This document shows, piece after piece, positions 18,867 to 28,201 of a DNA stretch of 36,227 bases (within the stretch, counting starts at the first letter, position 1; each line of letters begins with the position of its first letter). Made by a program: the position numbers and the translations under genes. The DNA is from Chara braunii (lineage: Eukaryota > Streptophyta > Charophyceae > Charales > Characeae), in NCBI GenBank assembly GCA_003427395.1, contig BFEA01000010.1, forward strand, positions 6,033,097-6,069,323, read 5' to 3'. The notes beneath the pieces were generated by a model, which saw only the letters and a list, made by a program, of their open reading frames with translations, searched no databases and was not told the origin of the DNA.

Positions 18867-20356
18867 GGATTCTACTTCCTGGTGAGAGTTGACTTTGCTG
18901 CCCTAACCCTAGGCTAAGTGGTTGAGGGCAACACTTAGGGTTAGGGTTGGATATAAGGGAATAGTGGGGCAGCGTGGCTAAGGGAAGCTGCCCCCACATG
19001 GTTGGGTCATGTGGGGTCGACATTGAACCTAACCAGGTTGCTTGAGAGTGAGATTAGGGTGGCGAGACATTTCGAGGAGACTTCATGCAGCAATTTGAGA
19101 GAGGCAACAGTGAGAGGCACTCACACTTGGAATTTGATTCAAGGGAGACACTTGGCAAATTAAGGGCTGCCCTCAAGTAGGCGAGCTTGAGGGTCAGCGA
19201 CCACTCAGCATCTACGAACTGCAAGTTGCTGCTTTGTTCTTCAGCATCAACGGGGGATCCGGCGTTGCACTTTGGTGTTGGAGTCAAGACACTCCTAGGA
19301 GATAGGACAATAGTGTAGGGGTAGCGGTAGAAGGGTCAGGAGGATCACATGAGAGGGCGTTGAGTTCTCTTCATCTCGAAGCTCAAGGCCACAGGTAAGT
19401 GTCATGCACCTACGGGATGCCCATGTATGTGTGCATGGTATGGTTTGTCCTGTTGGGGTTACTCTAGGCTTCTTTTCCTACTCCTCTGTGGTCTTGATTG
19501 TGTGATTGAATGTGTGTGATCTACCCACTCACCGGATGGATGGGAATCCGAATGCCGAGTCTTCCTACAGTGCTTTGTCTTTTCATCTCTGAACGGTTGT
19601 AGTCTGTAGGTTCTGCCGGAAGTTGAAATTTCGTTTTTCGGTGCGGTAAAAAGTGAACAGAGTCCATGTGGGACTCCTCTTGGTTGGGACCTGGTCAGGA
19701 CCTACGTGGGACCTCTGGGACCCAATGGGACCGGGCCCAAACAAGAAGAGCCATTTGGACCCAGATTTGTTGGGCATTAGTCCATTCCTAACTGAGATCC
19801 GGAGTTTTATTCTTGTTGGTTAGGACACCCACTGCCGAGGGGATCTCGACTGAGACGTTTCGCATGCTTTTGGTTGCACCATCCGTGGCTTGACTCGCAC
19901 CCTGTACATTGCATTTAGTCACTTGTTGTCTGATTTGCTGCACAGTCACGGAGCTGGCCAGACTCGACTCGAGAGGACCTGGTGTGCAGTCTGATCAGAC
20001 AGGGTCGTTGGATCAGACCTCTCATGTGAAGTTGTTTGCTTTTCTTTGGTTTGCTGCTCTCTAAGTCCAAATGAAATGTCGCTCAGGCTAGGAGTTCTGT
20101 CTTCTCTTCCCTGAGCTTTTCAGTCTATTTCTTCGAGTTCATTTTCGATGCCGTTGAGACTTGCAACCAGAAAGAAGAGAGAGAGAGAGGAGGGAGAGAA
20201 AAGGAAGAGAGGGAAAGTGACCGTCTGGGGTGGGCAAGGACTGGGAAATGGAGTGTTCGTCGAAGCGAAAAGGGGAGTGTACCTCTTGAGAGTCTAATTG
20301 ATTCTTTTGCTGAGTGGCGTCTCTCCCATCCACCTGCCGACGACAACGGTCCGAAA
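18867..20356 (+). other. untranslated leader of B1
   Basis: About 1.5 kb between primer site and gag start. It contains a telomere-like hairpin at 18901-18946 and a purine-rich run near 20168-20215. No coding sequence was recognised. The leader would hold packaging and dimerisation signals. Confidence 0.75.
18901..18946 (+). repeat. hairpin with telomere-like CCCTAA/TTAGGG arms
   Basis: CCCTAACCCTA, bulge GGCTA, AGTG pairs with CACTTAGGGTTAGGG around the loop at 18921-18931, giving a 15-bp stem 35 bases downstream of the primer site. Confidence 0.75.
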
Positions 20357-21931
20357 ATGGCCCAGCCATGGCTAACCTCAATCCAGTGGAAGGCCCTGTT
20401 AGATGCAGCCAGCGATGCGGAGAAACAGTATCTGCAAGCACTCCTAGATAGTGCCATCAAAAGGGAACAGGAGACAGAGAAGGAGATGAAGGAATGGCTG
20501 TTGAACAGTCTAGAGGCCATCTTGGAAACTGTCCCCTCACTGACCAAAGAGCAGTGTGGAGAACAGCTGCAGTCCATACTCACCGCTATCATCAAAGTCC
20601 GTAGCCTTGAAGATCATACCACTCAGATCGCAGACATCTTCGCAAAATTGCAAACACTTCAGGAGGATCTGACTAAGATGACCAGCAAGTACCATGACTT
20701 CATGGTAGAGGTTGCTGCGCTGCAACAAGCCCAAGCGGCCAATCCTCTCCCTCTACCCCCTCGTTCCGGAGCTGCAATCGTAACTAACCTTGCCCCTCTT
20801 ACCATATCTTCTTCTACTTCTTCCTTGAGTGTGATGGCAAACCCCTCGGGACCTGTAACAAGCAACGAGGCAAGAAATTCTGCAACTGCTGCAGCCCTAA
20901 GATCTGAACCAGCACGTGCTGGTCCCAGCTACGCCGGTCCCTATGTGGATCGAAAGGCGGTGCAAATACCGTCTAAGTATGACAGCAAAGAAGACGTTGA
21001 ATCTTGGATCAGCTCCATGAGGGCATACTTTGAGGTTTTGGGGACTCAACCTGAGACCCAGTCCGTGATTATGGGAATGAATGTCGAGCCTGTTGTACGG
21101 GGCTTCCTAGAATTCCAAGCTACGCGAGCTGGGGTTCCAGAGATAGAACTAACAAGGTGGCTTAAGGCGACCCCAGTTGCCTCCCTCGAGGAACTCCTCC
21201 TTGTGCAATACATGGATCCACATGCTGCAGCAAGGGCAAGAAGCCAGTTTGACAAAATCAAACGCAGCAAGTGGACGGGCTCTATGAAAAGCCTCCAGAC
21301 TTGCCTCAGCAAGATGTTTGCTACACCCGGATTAGAACTGATTGATCAATCTTGCTTAGATGTGGTCAAAGGCGTGGTTCCCACCAGTTTCACAAATCGC
21401 CTAGGCAGGGACTTCATTGGGTATATGGACTGGTTCACTGTTATGAAGTACGTAGTCAGTCTCGAGGTGATAGACCTCGACTCCACAGCAGGAAGCAAAA
21501 AGCCCATGGGCGGCAGGCGGTTCAAAAGCAGCAACCGTTTTGTTGTGCATGACCTGCTGGAGGCTGAAGAGGAGGCCGATGCAGATGACCCCACTCTTGG
21601 TGACGACCAAGAACATGACACTGATACAGCCTGTTCGTCAGCCCATGAGCCTGATGTAAACCAAGAAGAGGAAAAAATTATTGCCTTTAAAAAGATTGCC
21701 AATGCAAAGGGACCGAATCAGAATGCAGGGAAAAACTATGTCCAACTTCCCAAGGGAGTCAAGATCCCAGCAAAATCGGAGGATGCGGCCACTAAACCAC
21801 AGGTCAATCTCCGGATCACTGAAAATGATTGGCGGGGTAGACAGAAGAAGGGGTTATGCCTGCATTGCCAGAAACCGAACCATAAGGTACATGATTGCTA
21901 TAGGCTGCAGGGAAACCCGAACCGGGCGTAG
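20357..21931 (+). CDS. gag: Gag polyprotein of B1, intact, 524 aa
   Basis: Structural protein that would form the cytoplasmic virus-like particle. Residues 1-130 are charged and helical, likely coiled coil (repeated L/E/K pattern to about 125). Residues 135-195 are a Ser/Ala/Pro-rich linker. The capsid-type gag domain starts near 200 (IPSKYDSKEDVESWISSMRA) and runs to about 380, followed by an acidic stretch (residues 400-440) and a CCHC knuckle CLHCQKPNHKVHDC near 500-513. The first ATG after the leader is chosen because no longer upstream frame exists. It ends at TAG 21929-21931, with protease in another frame. It is the only long uninterrupted coding sequence of the window. Confidence 0.92.
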   Translation: MAQPWLTSIQWKALLDAASDAEKQYLQALLDSAIKREQETEKEMKEWLLNSLEAILETVPSLTKEQCGEQLQSILTAIIKVRSLEDHTTQIADIFAKLQTLQEDLTKMTSKYHDFMVEVAALQQAQAANPLPLPPRSGAAIVTNLAPLTISSSTSSLSVMANPSGPVTSNEARNSATAAALRSEPARAGPSYAGPYVDRKAVQIPSKYDSKEDVESWISSMRAYFEVLGTQPETQSVIMGMNVEPVVRGFLEFQATRAGVPEIELTRWLKATPVASLEELLLVQYMDPHAAARARSQFDKIKRSKWTGSMKSLQTCLSKMFATPGLELIDQSCLDVVKGVVPTSFTNRLGRDFIGYMDWFTVMKYVVSLEVIDLDSTAGSKKPMGGRRFKSSNRFVVHDLLEAEEEADADDPTLGDDQEHDTDTACSSAHEPDVNQEEEKIIAFKKIANAKGPNQNAGKNYVQLPKGVKIPAKSEDAATKPQVNLRITENDWRGRQKKGLCLHCQKPNHKVHDCYRLQGNPNRA

Positions 21932-22885
21932 AGTCGACTTCAGCATCCTCTACACCAAGAGAGACTAAATGGCAAATCAGCAGTCCTCCCTTGAAGCCCA
22001 ATCATCTGCTGATGCCAAGGCCGAAGTGTAATGTTTTCTATGTCGAGCCTTGGGAGGAGTCTGGGACGGTCGACTTCCACTACCACTTGGAGCATTGGGT
22101 TGAGATGAAACAGCAACGTGCCCAAGGGACAATGAACTTGATCTTCTTCAAACTTCTCATAAACCACCGCTATCTCCGTGTCTTGATTAATTGTGGTGCT
22201 ATGGCTAACTTTATGTCACCTCATGGGATACGCAAAGTGGGCTTGGGAATGAAGCAAATGGCCTTGCAGAACCCTTGCCAAACCTTAAGTTGGCAACAAA
22301 GAAGTTCTCTCTTCTACGCATGCAGTCAAAGGTGTGCGCACTACCTTTGACAAGGACAAAATTGTCACCCACGCGGTGAATTTCTATGTCCTTGACAAGT
22401 GCCCCTTCGACGCTGTCCTTGGCTTGGACTGGCTGCAGTCCCAATGCGAATGGACCAAGTGGAAGGAGTCACTTTTCATGGTCAAAGATGCTCAAGGGAA
22501 CGATCTTCCCATACTCTTGGATGAGAAGCACGAGTCCCTAGTGACTTCTCTGAATGCTATGAAGTTCTGCAAGAAATGGTGCAAGCACAAAGAGGATGGT
22601 CAGATGTATGTTGCCTTTGTTCGTCCTAACCATGTGCAATCTACTTTTGCGGTTAATACCACTACTACTTCAGCAAGTGATTCTACTTCTAGTACTTCTA
22701 CTTCTAGTACTTCTACTTCTAGCACCTCTACTTCTCTACCTTTTACTAGTCCAAATGATCCTACTTCAAATTTCGTCGCCTCTATTCGCGACCTGTGCCC
22801 TGATCTCGGTGATCCCTTTGCCGATCCTCCACCCCCACCGGTTCCACCAAACATCCAAAACCTACTCAATCAGTTCCCATAAGTT
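21932..22885 (+). pseudogene. protease and linker of B1, frameshifted
   Basis: The frame open at 21991-22350 contains LRVLINCGAMANFMSPHGIR, where Ty3/gypsy proteases have L-I-D-S-G-A; the catalytic aspartate is asparagine (AAT), enough to kill it. The second frame from 22334 holds CPFDAVLGLDWLQ, the second conserved protease motif, then a Ser/Thr-rich and Pro-rich linker to a TAA at 22880-22882. The frameshift lies between about 22290 and 22334. Pol may have been expressed as a fusion to Gag by recoding or suppression of the gag TAG, but decay hides the original arrangement. Confidence 0.82.
22681..22736 (+). repeat. 15-bp tandem repeat coding a Ser/Thr tract
   Basis: TTCTACTTCTAGTAC and close variants are repeated about 3.5 times, encoding alternating Ser and Thr between protease and RT of B1. 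Confidence 0.85.
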
Positions 22886-23500
22886 TTGGCCAAGCCACGT
22901 GGAGTCTCCACGCCATCGGTCCGACACACGATCGAGTTGGTCGAGGGTGTTGTTCCTCCAAAGGGCTGCGTATACCGAATGGGACACGACAATTTGGAGG
23001 AACTCCGACAACAGGCTGACGAAATGATTGACAAAGGGTGGATAAAGCCTAGCGAGTCTGAATTTGGCGCTCCTGTTTTGTTTGTTTCGAAGAAAGGAGG
23101 CAAGCTCCGCATGTGTATTGACTATCGCGGTCTAAACCGCATCACAAGAAAGAACGTTTATCCATTGCCCCACATAGATGACTTGCTTGATGCCATAGGT
23201 GGGTGCAAGGTCTTTTCCAAGATCGATCTCAAGTTTAGCTACCACTAGATTGAAGTCGATCCTGCGGACCAGCACAAGACTGCGTTCAAAACACGCGACG
23301 GGCTTTACGAGTTTATCATAATGCCCTTCGGTCTCACGAACGCACCGGCCACCTTCCAAAGCCTCATGGACAAGGTCCTCCACAAACAGATAGGCCGGTT
23401 TGTCGTGGTATACCTCGATGATAAACTAGTCTTCAACAAATCCATGGAGGAACACGTCAAGCACCTCAAGGAAGTGCTCACTACCTAGAGAAATCTGAGT
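22886..23500 (+). pseudogene. pol: reverse transcriptase of B1
   Basis: Blocks: [72 protein letters not shown] at 23246-23248 in place of Gln, then TAFKTRDGLYEFIIMPFGLT, FQSLMDKVLHKQIGRFVVVY and the catalytic YLDD. The catalytic box is intact, followed by K instead of the usual I/V. A deletion near 23485 removes about eight codons of the thumb and changes frame. Confidence 0.93.
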
Positions 23501-24062
23501 TTGGGAAGGATAGCGTCATCTATCTTGGGCATCGGTTGTCTGCTGCAGGCCTAGAGCCTGAGGCAACCATGGTTGAAGTCATACGCAATTGGCCTCAGCC
23601 CGCGAACATCCGCGAACTGCGCTCATTCCTTGGTCTCACGTCATACTACCGAAAGTTTGTGCCCCGCTTCTCTATTGTTGCTCACCCGTTGTCCCGGTTA
23701 ACAAGTAAGAACGTTCCCTACTCTTGGGACACCGCATGCTAGAACGCCTTTCAAGCTTTGAAAGAAGCCTTGGTAAGTTACCCAGTACTCCGCATTGCAG
23801 ATCCCAAACTGACATTCGTAGTTACCACGGATGCAAGTCAATATGGAATCGGCGCAGTGCTGCAGCAAGATGACGGCGATGGCCTGTAGCCGCTTGAATA
23901 TTACAGCAAACGCATGCCCAACGAAAAGGTAGCCACTTCCACCTACATGCACGAGCTCTATACTTTGCGTATGGCTTTGGACCATTGGAAGTACTATCTT
24001 TTGGGACGCCACTTCGAAGTGTTCACAGATCACAAGACTCTGAAGTGGATTAAAGAGCAAAC
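23501..24062 (+). pseudogene. RNase H of B1, continues into gap
   Basis: In one frame: [80 protein letters not shown] and FTDHKTLKWIKEQ, with RNase H acidic positions D (TTDAS), E (MHELY) and D (FTDH) kept. TAG stops at 23740-23742 and near 23887 interrupt it. The domain runs into the run of Ns. Confidence 0.92.
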
Positions 24063-24632
24063 NNNNNNNNNNNNNNNNNNNNNNNNNNNNNNNNNNNNNN
24101 NNNNNNNNNNNNNNNNNNNNNNNNNNNNNNNNNNNNNNNNNNNNNNNNNNNNNNNNNNNNNNNNNNNNNNNNNNNNNNNNNNNNNNNNNNNNNNNNNNNN
24201 NNNNNNNNNNNNNNNNNNNNNNNNNNNNNNNNNNNNNNNNNNNNNNNNNNNNNNNNNNNNNNNNNNNNNNNNNNNNNNNNNNNNNNNNNNNNNNNNNNNN
24301 NNNNNNNNNNNNNNNNNNNNNNNNNNNNNNNNNNNNNNNNNNNNNNNNNNNNNNNNNNNNNNNNNNNNNNNNNNNNNNNNNNNNNNNNNNNNNNNNNNNN
24401 NNNNNNNNNNNNNNNNNNNNNNNNNNNNNNNNNNNNNNNNNNNNNNNNNNNNNNNNNNNNNNNNNNNNNNNNNNNNNNNNNNNNNNNNNNNNNNNNNNNN
24501 NNNNNNNNNNNNNNNNNNNNNNNNNNNNNNNNNNNNNNNNNNNNNNNNNNNNNNNNNNNNNNNNNNNNNNNNNNNNNNNNNNNNNNNNNNNNNNNNNNNN
24601 NNNNNNNNNNNNNNNNNNNNNNNNNNNNNNNN
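24063..24632. other. assembly gap, 570 Ns
   Basis: Run of undetermined bases between RNase H and the integrase zinc-binding region of B1; the missing piece should be the RNase H end and integrase start. Gap length may be an estimate. Confidence 0.99.
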
Positions 24633-24634
24633 AT

Positions 24635-25750
24635 CCGGAACTTAGTTCCATCCTTGAGCGGCTCCGTGTTGATCCTAGTCGTCAGCCCGATTTTTACGAG
24701 TACGGAGGACTGATTTTCCGTCACTACGGGAACCACGACCGTTTGTGTGTGCCCAACCATGAGCGTCTCCGCACACACTTTCTGGATTTGGCTCATGGCC
24801 GGAGTGGACACTTCGGCATGGCAAAGACGTACGCAAATCTGCGGAGACAGTTTGATTGGCCTAGCATGAAAGGGACTGCTGATGGTTGAATGTCAAGTAT
24901 GTCAACGAATCAAACCATGCAAACAAAAGCCCATGGAGCTACTTACACCCCTTCCCATTCTCGATAGTCCCAGGGAGTCCGTCTCCATCGACTTCACCGA
25001 CATGGGAAATGTAAGTAAGAGCGGCTACTCACAAGTCATGGTGACCTCACGCTCCAACAGAATTAGTGATCCGTGAGTTCAAACAGAAGTACATTCTGCA
25101 GTTCGGAACCCCGAAGACTCTTGTGAGCGATCGGGATACGCGCTACATTAGTACTGAATGGAAGGATTTCATGTCCCAACTAGGGATTACGCTGTGTATG
25201 ACAGTTGGCCGACACCCCGAAGCCAATGGTTTGGCTGAGGAGATAAACCAGGCTGTGTTTCAACTTCGCCGCGCCTTGATTATTCCGGATCAGGAACATG
25301 GGATGAAGAGTTGTATCCCATTAAGGGGTTGTACAACAACTCCGTCCATTCTGCATCCGGCATGACGCCCAACAAGTTGCATTACGGTTGGCAGATCCAT
25401 AATCCGCTCTCCTACCTATTCCCTGGGCGGCCAGCTGGCTTAACACCCGGCAGGCCTGTCTTTCGGGCCAAGTATAGTCGCTTGCTCAAGGTTGCCATTG
25501 CAGCAATGACCAAGCGACAACACACCATGATCCATCATATAAACAAGAGGCGTTGACTGTCGGATATTCAGATAGGAAGCTATGTATGGGTCAAGATGCC
25601 TGCATTTTCAAAAGAAGAGGGAGTCACTCGCAAACTTCTGCCACTCTACTATGGTCCATGGGAAGTTTTGGATGTGATTGACGGAGATCACTTTGGCCCT
25701 TCGTACGTAGTTAATGTGCCAGCCCATCTGCGCACATACCCCGTGTTCCA
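24635..25750 (+). pseudogene. integrase of B1
   Basis: After the gap: FYEYGGLIFRHYGNHDRLCV, DLAHGRSGHFGMAKTYANLR (two His of HHCC), CQVCQRIKPCKQKPMELL (two Cys, after a frameshift near 24885), SIDFTDMGN (first D), VSDRDTRYISTEWKDF (second D), HPEANGLAEEIN (E), LYNNSVHSASGMTPNKLHYG, then GSYVWVKMPAFSKEEGVTRK, LLPLYYGPWEVLDVIDGDHF and HLRTYPVFHT. At least four frame changes and a TGA near 25555. Confidence 0.92.
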
Positions 25751-26099
25751 CACATAAAAATTGTACGTCCACCGTGACGCTAAGACGTTCGATTATCACG
25801 AAGACATGATCCCTCGTGCAATCAAAGGTGGGCATGAGATAGACAGAATTAAACAACATGTGGGGAAGGGATGCAACAGACAGTACCAGGTTCACTTCAT
25901 GTATCACCCGTTGGATGATCTGTACTGGATTTCCAAGCAGGAACTGCTACGCAGCACACCACAAGTTTTTAAAGCCTACGAGCGACAAATCGCAGCTCAC
26001 GCTACTCCTAAGATCTCCGCAAGGTTCCCTGTGAGGGAGTATTCTAGGAACCTCTTTGCCTTGCTTTCTTACGATGCGTTTGTCGAGGACCTCGAATGA
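25751..26099 (+). pseudogene. chromodomain-like C-terminal tail of B1 integrase
   Basis: After the stop at 25756 the frame is open to TGA 26097-26099. It contains HEIDRIKQHVGKGCNRQYQV, HFMYHPLDDLYWISKQELL, with the E-I-D-x-I, then R-x-Y-x-V, then W-I-x-x-x-E-L spacing of a chromodomain, which in chromoviruses steers integration to marked chromatin. The 112-residue open stretch shows few signs of decay. Confidence 0.65.
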
Positions 26100-26126
26100 G
26101 TTACTCACTCGAAGGGACCTCGCTCT

Positions 26127-26142
26127 AAAGGGGGGGGGGTAG
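26127..26142 (+). other. polypurine tract of B1
   Basis: AAAGGGGGGGGGGTAG directly before the 3' LTR start TGTGATGACC; long G run typical of plant Ty3/gypsy polypurine tracts. Confidence 0.92.
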
Positions 26143-27291
26143 TGTGATGACCCATCCAAACATGGACTGAAACACACAACTGATTTCTGAGTTTTGCCCA
26201 TGGACTGAATGCCCTGCTGAGTTTCCTGCCTGCTACTAAGTCTGCGTGCGCACGCTTGCTGGACTACATGCCTGTCTGAGTGCTGGTTGGCTCGAGTGTG
26301 TGTGTGGTTGTGCCTGTTCGAGTGCTGGTTGGCTCGAGTGTGTGTGTGGCCCGCAAGGGCACTTGCTCGTTCATTGGGCCCTCAGGGCCAATACTTACCT
26401 GTGGTCATGACATTGAGGGATTGCAGTGGGAAAAACACTCAAGTAGCGGGTAGGCCGGTACCGCAACCTGAAGGGGTAGACGTGCGGGTACTGGAGGTCG
26501 AGCAGAAGAAGACAAAAGTGGCATTTTTAAAGGCCCGGGAGTTGTAGGTTAGGTCTAGGCAGATACCAGTCCAACCAGTCTGGGTCTAGGGCATGTATGG
26601 CAATATTAGAGTCTGCAATGATATTTCCCTCCGAAAGGGAGGAGGTACCGGTTGCTTGGAAGGCCAAGCGGCCTGGAAGTCAACGCCCGAAGAGGCAAGC
26701 AAGCCGCTATATCTCCCAGTCGGGCGAAGAGCCCGATCTCATTCTCGGTGTGCAAGTTTGGCGACAGGAGTAGCGCTGTTGGAGGAAGGAGAAGGACACG
26801 GAGGAGAAGGAAGGACAAGAAGGGGGAGGAGCACCAGGGGTACTTACCTGGCTATGGTGGCAGCCATCTTCATCACCTTGGTGGGCATTGCAGCAGGGAG
26901 TCCCCAACTGGGGAGAGCTACACCAAGAAGCTTTGAGGCAGGGTCACGCATGGCGGCCTGAGCTAGGGCAGCCATAGCTGCTTTGGGTTGTTCTTTGGGC
27001 ATCTGGGCAAGGCCTAGTAGTCTGCCATAGCCTCGACCTATGAGAGTGAAGAGTGGGAGAGGCGGCCATGGCTATGGTGGACCTCAAGTCATACCTGCAG
27101 TAGAAGAGGGAATCGGACATTGGTTCAGGATCAGCCATTCAACATTGTATTATTATTTCTTGTATGAAAATTACTTCTTCTTCTTCTTCTAATCCTCTCT
27201 CCCCTCTCAAGTTCATTCATTCCTTTCTGCAATTGGACGACATTGTACTATCTGATGGATGTGTATCTCGAAATTGGCCAGGATCATAACA
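26143..27291 (+). repeat. 3' LTR of B1, 1149 bp
   Basis: TGTGATGACC to CATAACA, collinear with 17613-18853 but with deletions near 26764 and 27008 and a replaced segment near 27150-27165. Confidence 0.95.
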
Positions 27292-27295
27292 ATAA
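27292..27295. repeat. target-site duplication ATAA, right copy (B1)
   Basis: Matches 17609-17612; see left copy. Confidence 0.9.
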
Positions 27296-27801
27296 CCTCA
27301 ATCCAGCGTTTGAGTGCATCAGAGAGGACAGGTTGTGTCTTGATCCAATCGAGTGTCTGATGGTCCTTTCTCAAGTAGAAGAACCTTCCTCGCCAACTTC
27401 TTTGACGGCATCTTCTTACTCATGTACTCGATCGGCCTCAAACTTCTTCCCTTTTTGTTGAGCCAACACTGCGCCAATGCCATATTGGCTTGCGTCAGTG
27501 GTCACAACAAATGGCCTCTCCGGATCGGGAACCATAAGAACCGCATGGTGCATGAGAGCACGCTTCAAATGCTTGGAAGCAACTTCACACTTGTCAGTCC
27601 ATTCCCATGGCGTGTCAACGTGAGTTGGAGCAGTCAAAGGGGAGGCCACAATGTTATAGTTCTTTACAAAATTGTCATAGTAGCAGGTCATCCCTAAGAA
27701 AGATCCGACCTCAATCACAAACTAGGGACATGGTCAGCCAAATACATGGTTTTAGTGCGACCGAACTCACATTCTAAGTTTATCTCATACTCGTGTTGTC
27801 G
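27292..27801 (-). pseudogene. RNase H and RT thumb of A3
   Basis: The minus strand from 27801 down: [60 protein letters not shown], a frameshift, then LDQDTT-like decay of the WIKTQPVLSDALKRWIEV block that continues across B1 into 17612. RNase H D in TTDASQ is kept. Confidence 0.88.
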
Positions 27802-28003
27802 ACTAAATTTGTTTTTTTATTAGCTAAACCTTTTCTTGTTCTACGCATAGAAAAACCATCATCTATTTGCACACAAATGACTGAAGCTTTGAAAACATAT
27901 GCAAATTTCCCTAAGCTTCGCCCTTTTTTTCTGTTTTCCTTTTTTCAGCTATCAAATTTGGTGTTTTGTTATTCCTAGTTGTTACAAAACACAAAGGGTC
28001 CAA
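27802..28003 (+). pseudogene. mttB: mitochondrial mttB (tatC) fragment inside A3 RT
   Basis: An AT-rich block of about 200 bases replaces about 50 bases of RT. The plus strand encodes FLLAKPFL, CTQMTEALKTY in one frame and, after a 1-2 base shift near 27905, FFCFPFFSYQIWCFVIPSCY in another. These match the N-terminal part of the plant mitochondrial MttB/TatC protein, a multi-helix membrane component of Sec-independent transport. Frameshift and truncation show it is a relic. Confidence 0.85.
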
Positions 28004-28201
28004 GATAAGTATGTCGTCGAGGTACACGACCATGAACTCATCCAAATAGTCATGAAAAATTATATTCATTGCGTGCTAGGTACCCGACACATTGCAAAGG
28101 CCAAAGGGCATCACCACACACTCGTACAGACCGTACCTGGTCTGGAATGCAGTTTTGTGCTCGTCCTTTGGTCTAACAACAATTTGATGGTCAAGGGGTG
28201 A
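28004..28201 (-). pseudogene. pol: reverse transcriptase piece of A3
   Basis: The minus strand encodes the palm region down to VVYLDDIL with an intact YLDD box, preceded by decayed TAFQTRYG and MPFGL codons. It stops at the A4 LTR edge, so RT start, protease and gag of A3 are missing on this side. Confidence 0.82.

Larger units (their letters stand above)
17613..27291 (+). mobile_element. Ty3/gypsy chromovirus-like element B1, nearly complete, 9.7 kb
   Basis: Both LTRs, primer site, leader, gag, protease, RT, RNase H, integrase, chromodomain-like tail and polypurine tract are present in order. Its gag and pol differ from the A family, so it is another lineage. Gag is intact; pol carries stops and frameshifts and a 570-base gap. 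It lies in A3 RNase H between two ATAA copies and is therefore younger than A3. The LTRs differ by several indels, so the insertion is not very recent. Confidence 0.95.
14765..28201 (-). mobile_element. Ty3/gypsy element A3, split by B1, 5' part missing
   Basis: Reading minus: RT from 28201, RNase H, (B1 insertion 27291-17613), integrase, chromodomain-like tail, purine tract, 3' LTR 15979-14765. Removing B1 and one ATAA gives continuous RNase H codons across the junction. RT is also interrupted by an mttB fragment. The gag end is absent because element A4 abuts at 28201/28202. Confidence 0.88.

Noticed and set aside
22600-23027. Leu/Val-rich frames opposite or beside the B1 protease-RT linker that look like membrane helices
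   Set aside because: They are shadow frames of the Ser/Thr repeat; the real frame carries the retroelement motifs.
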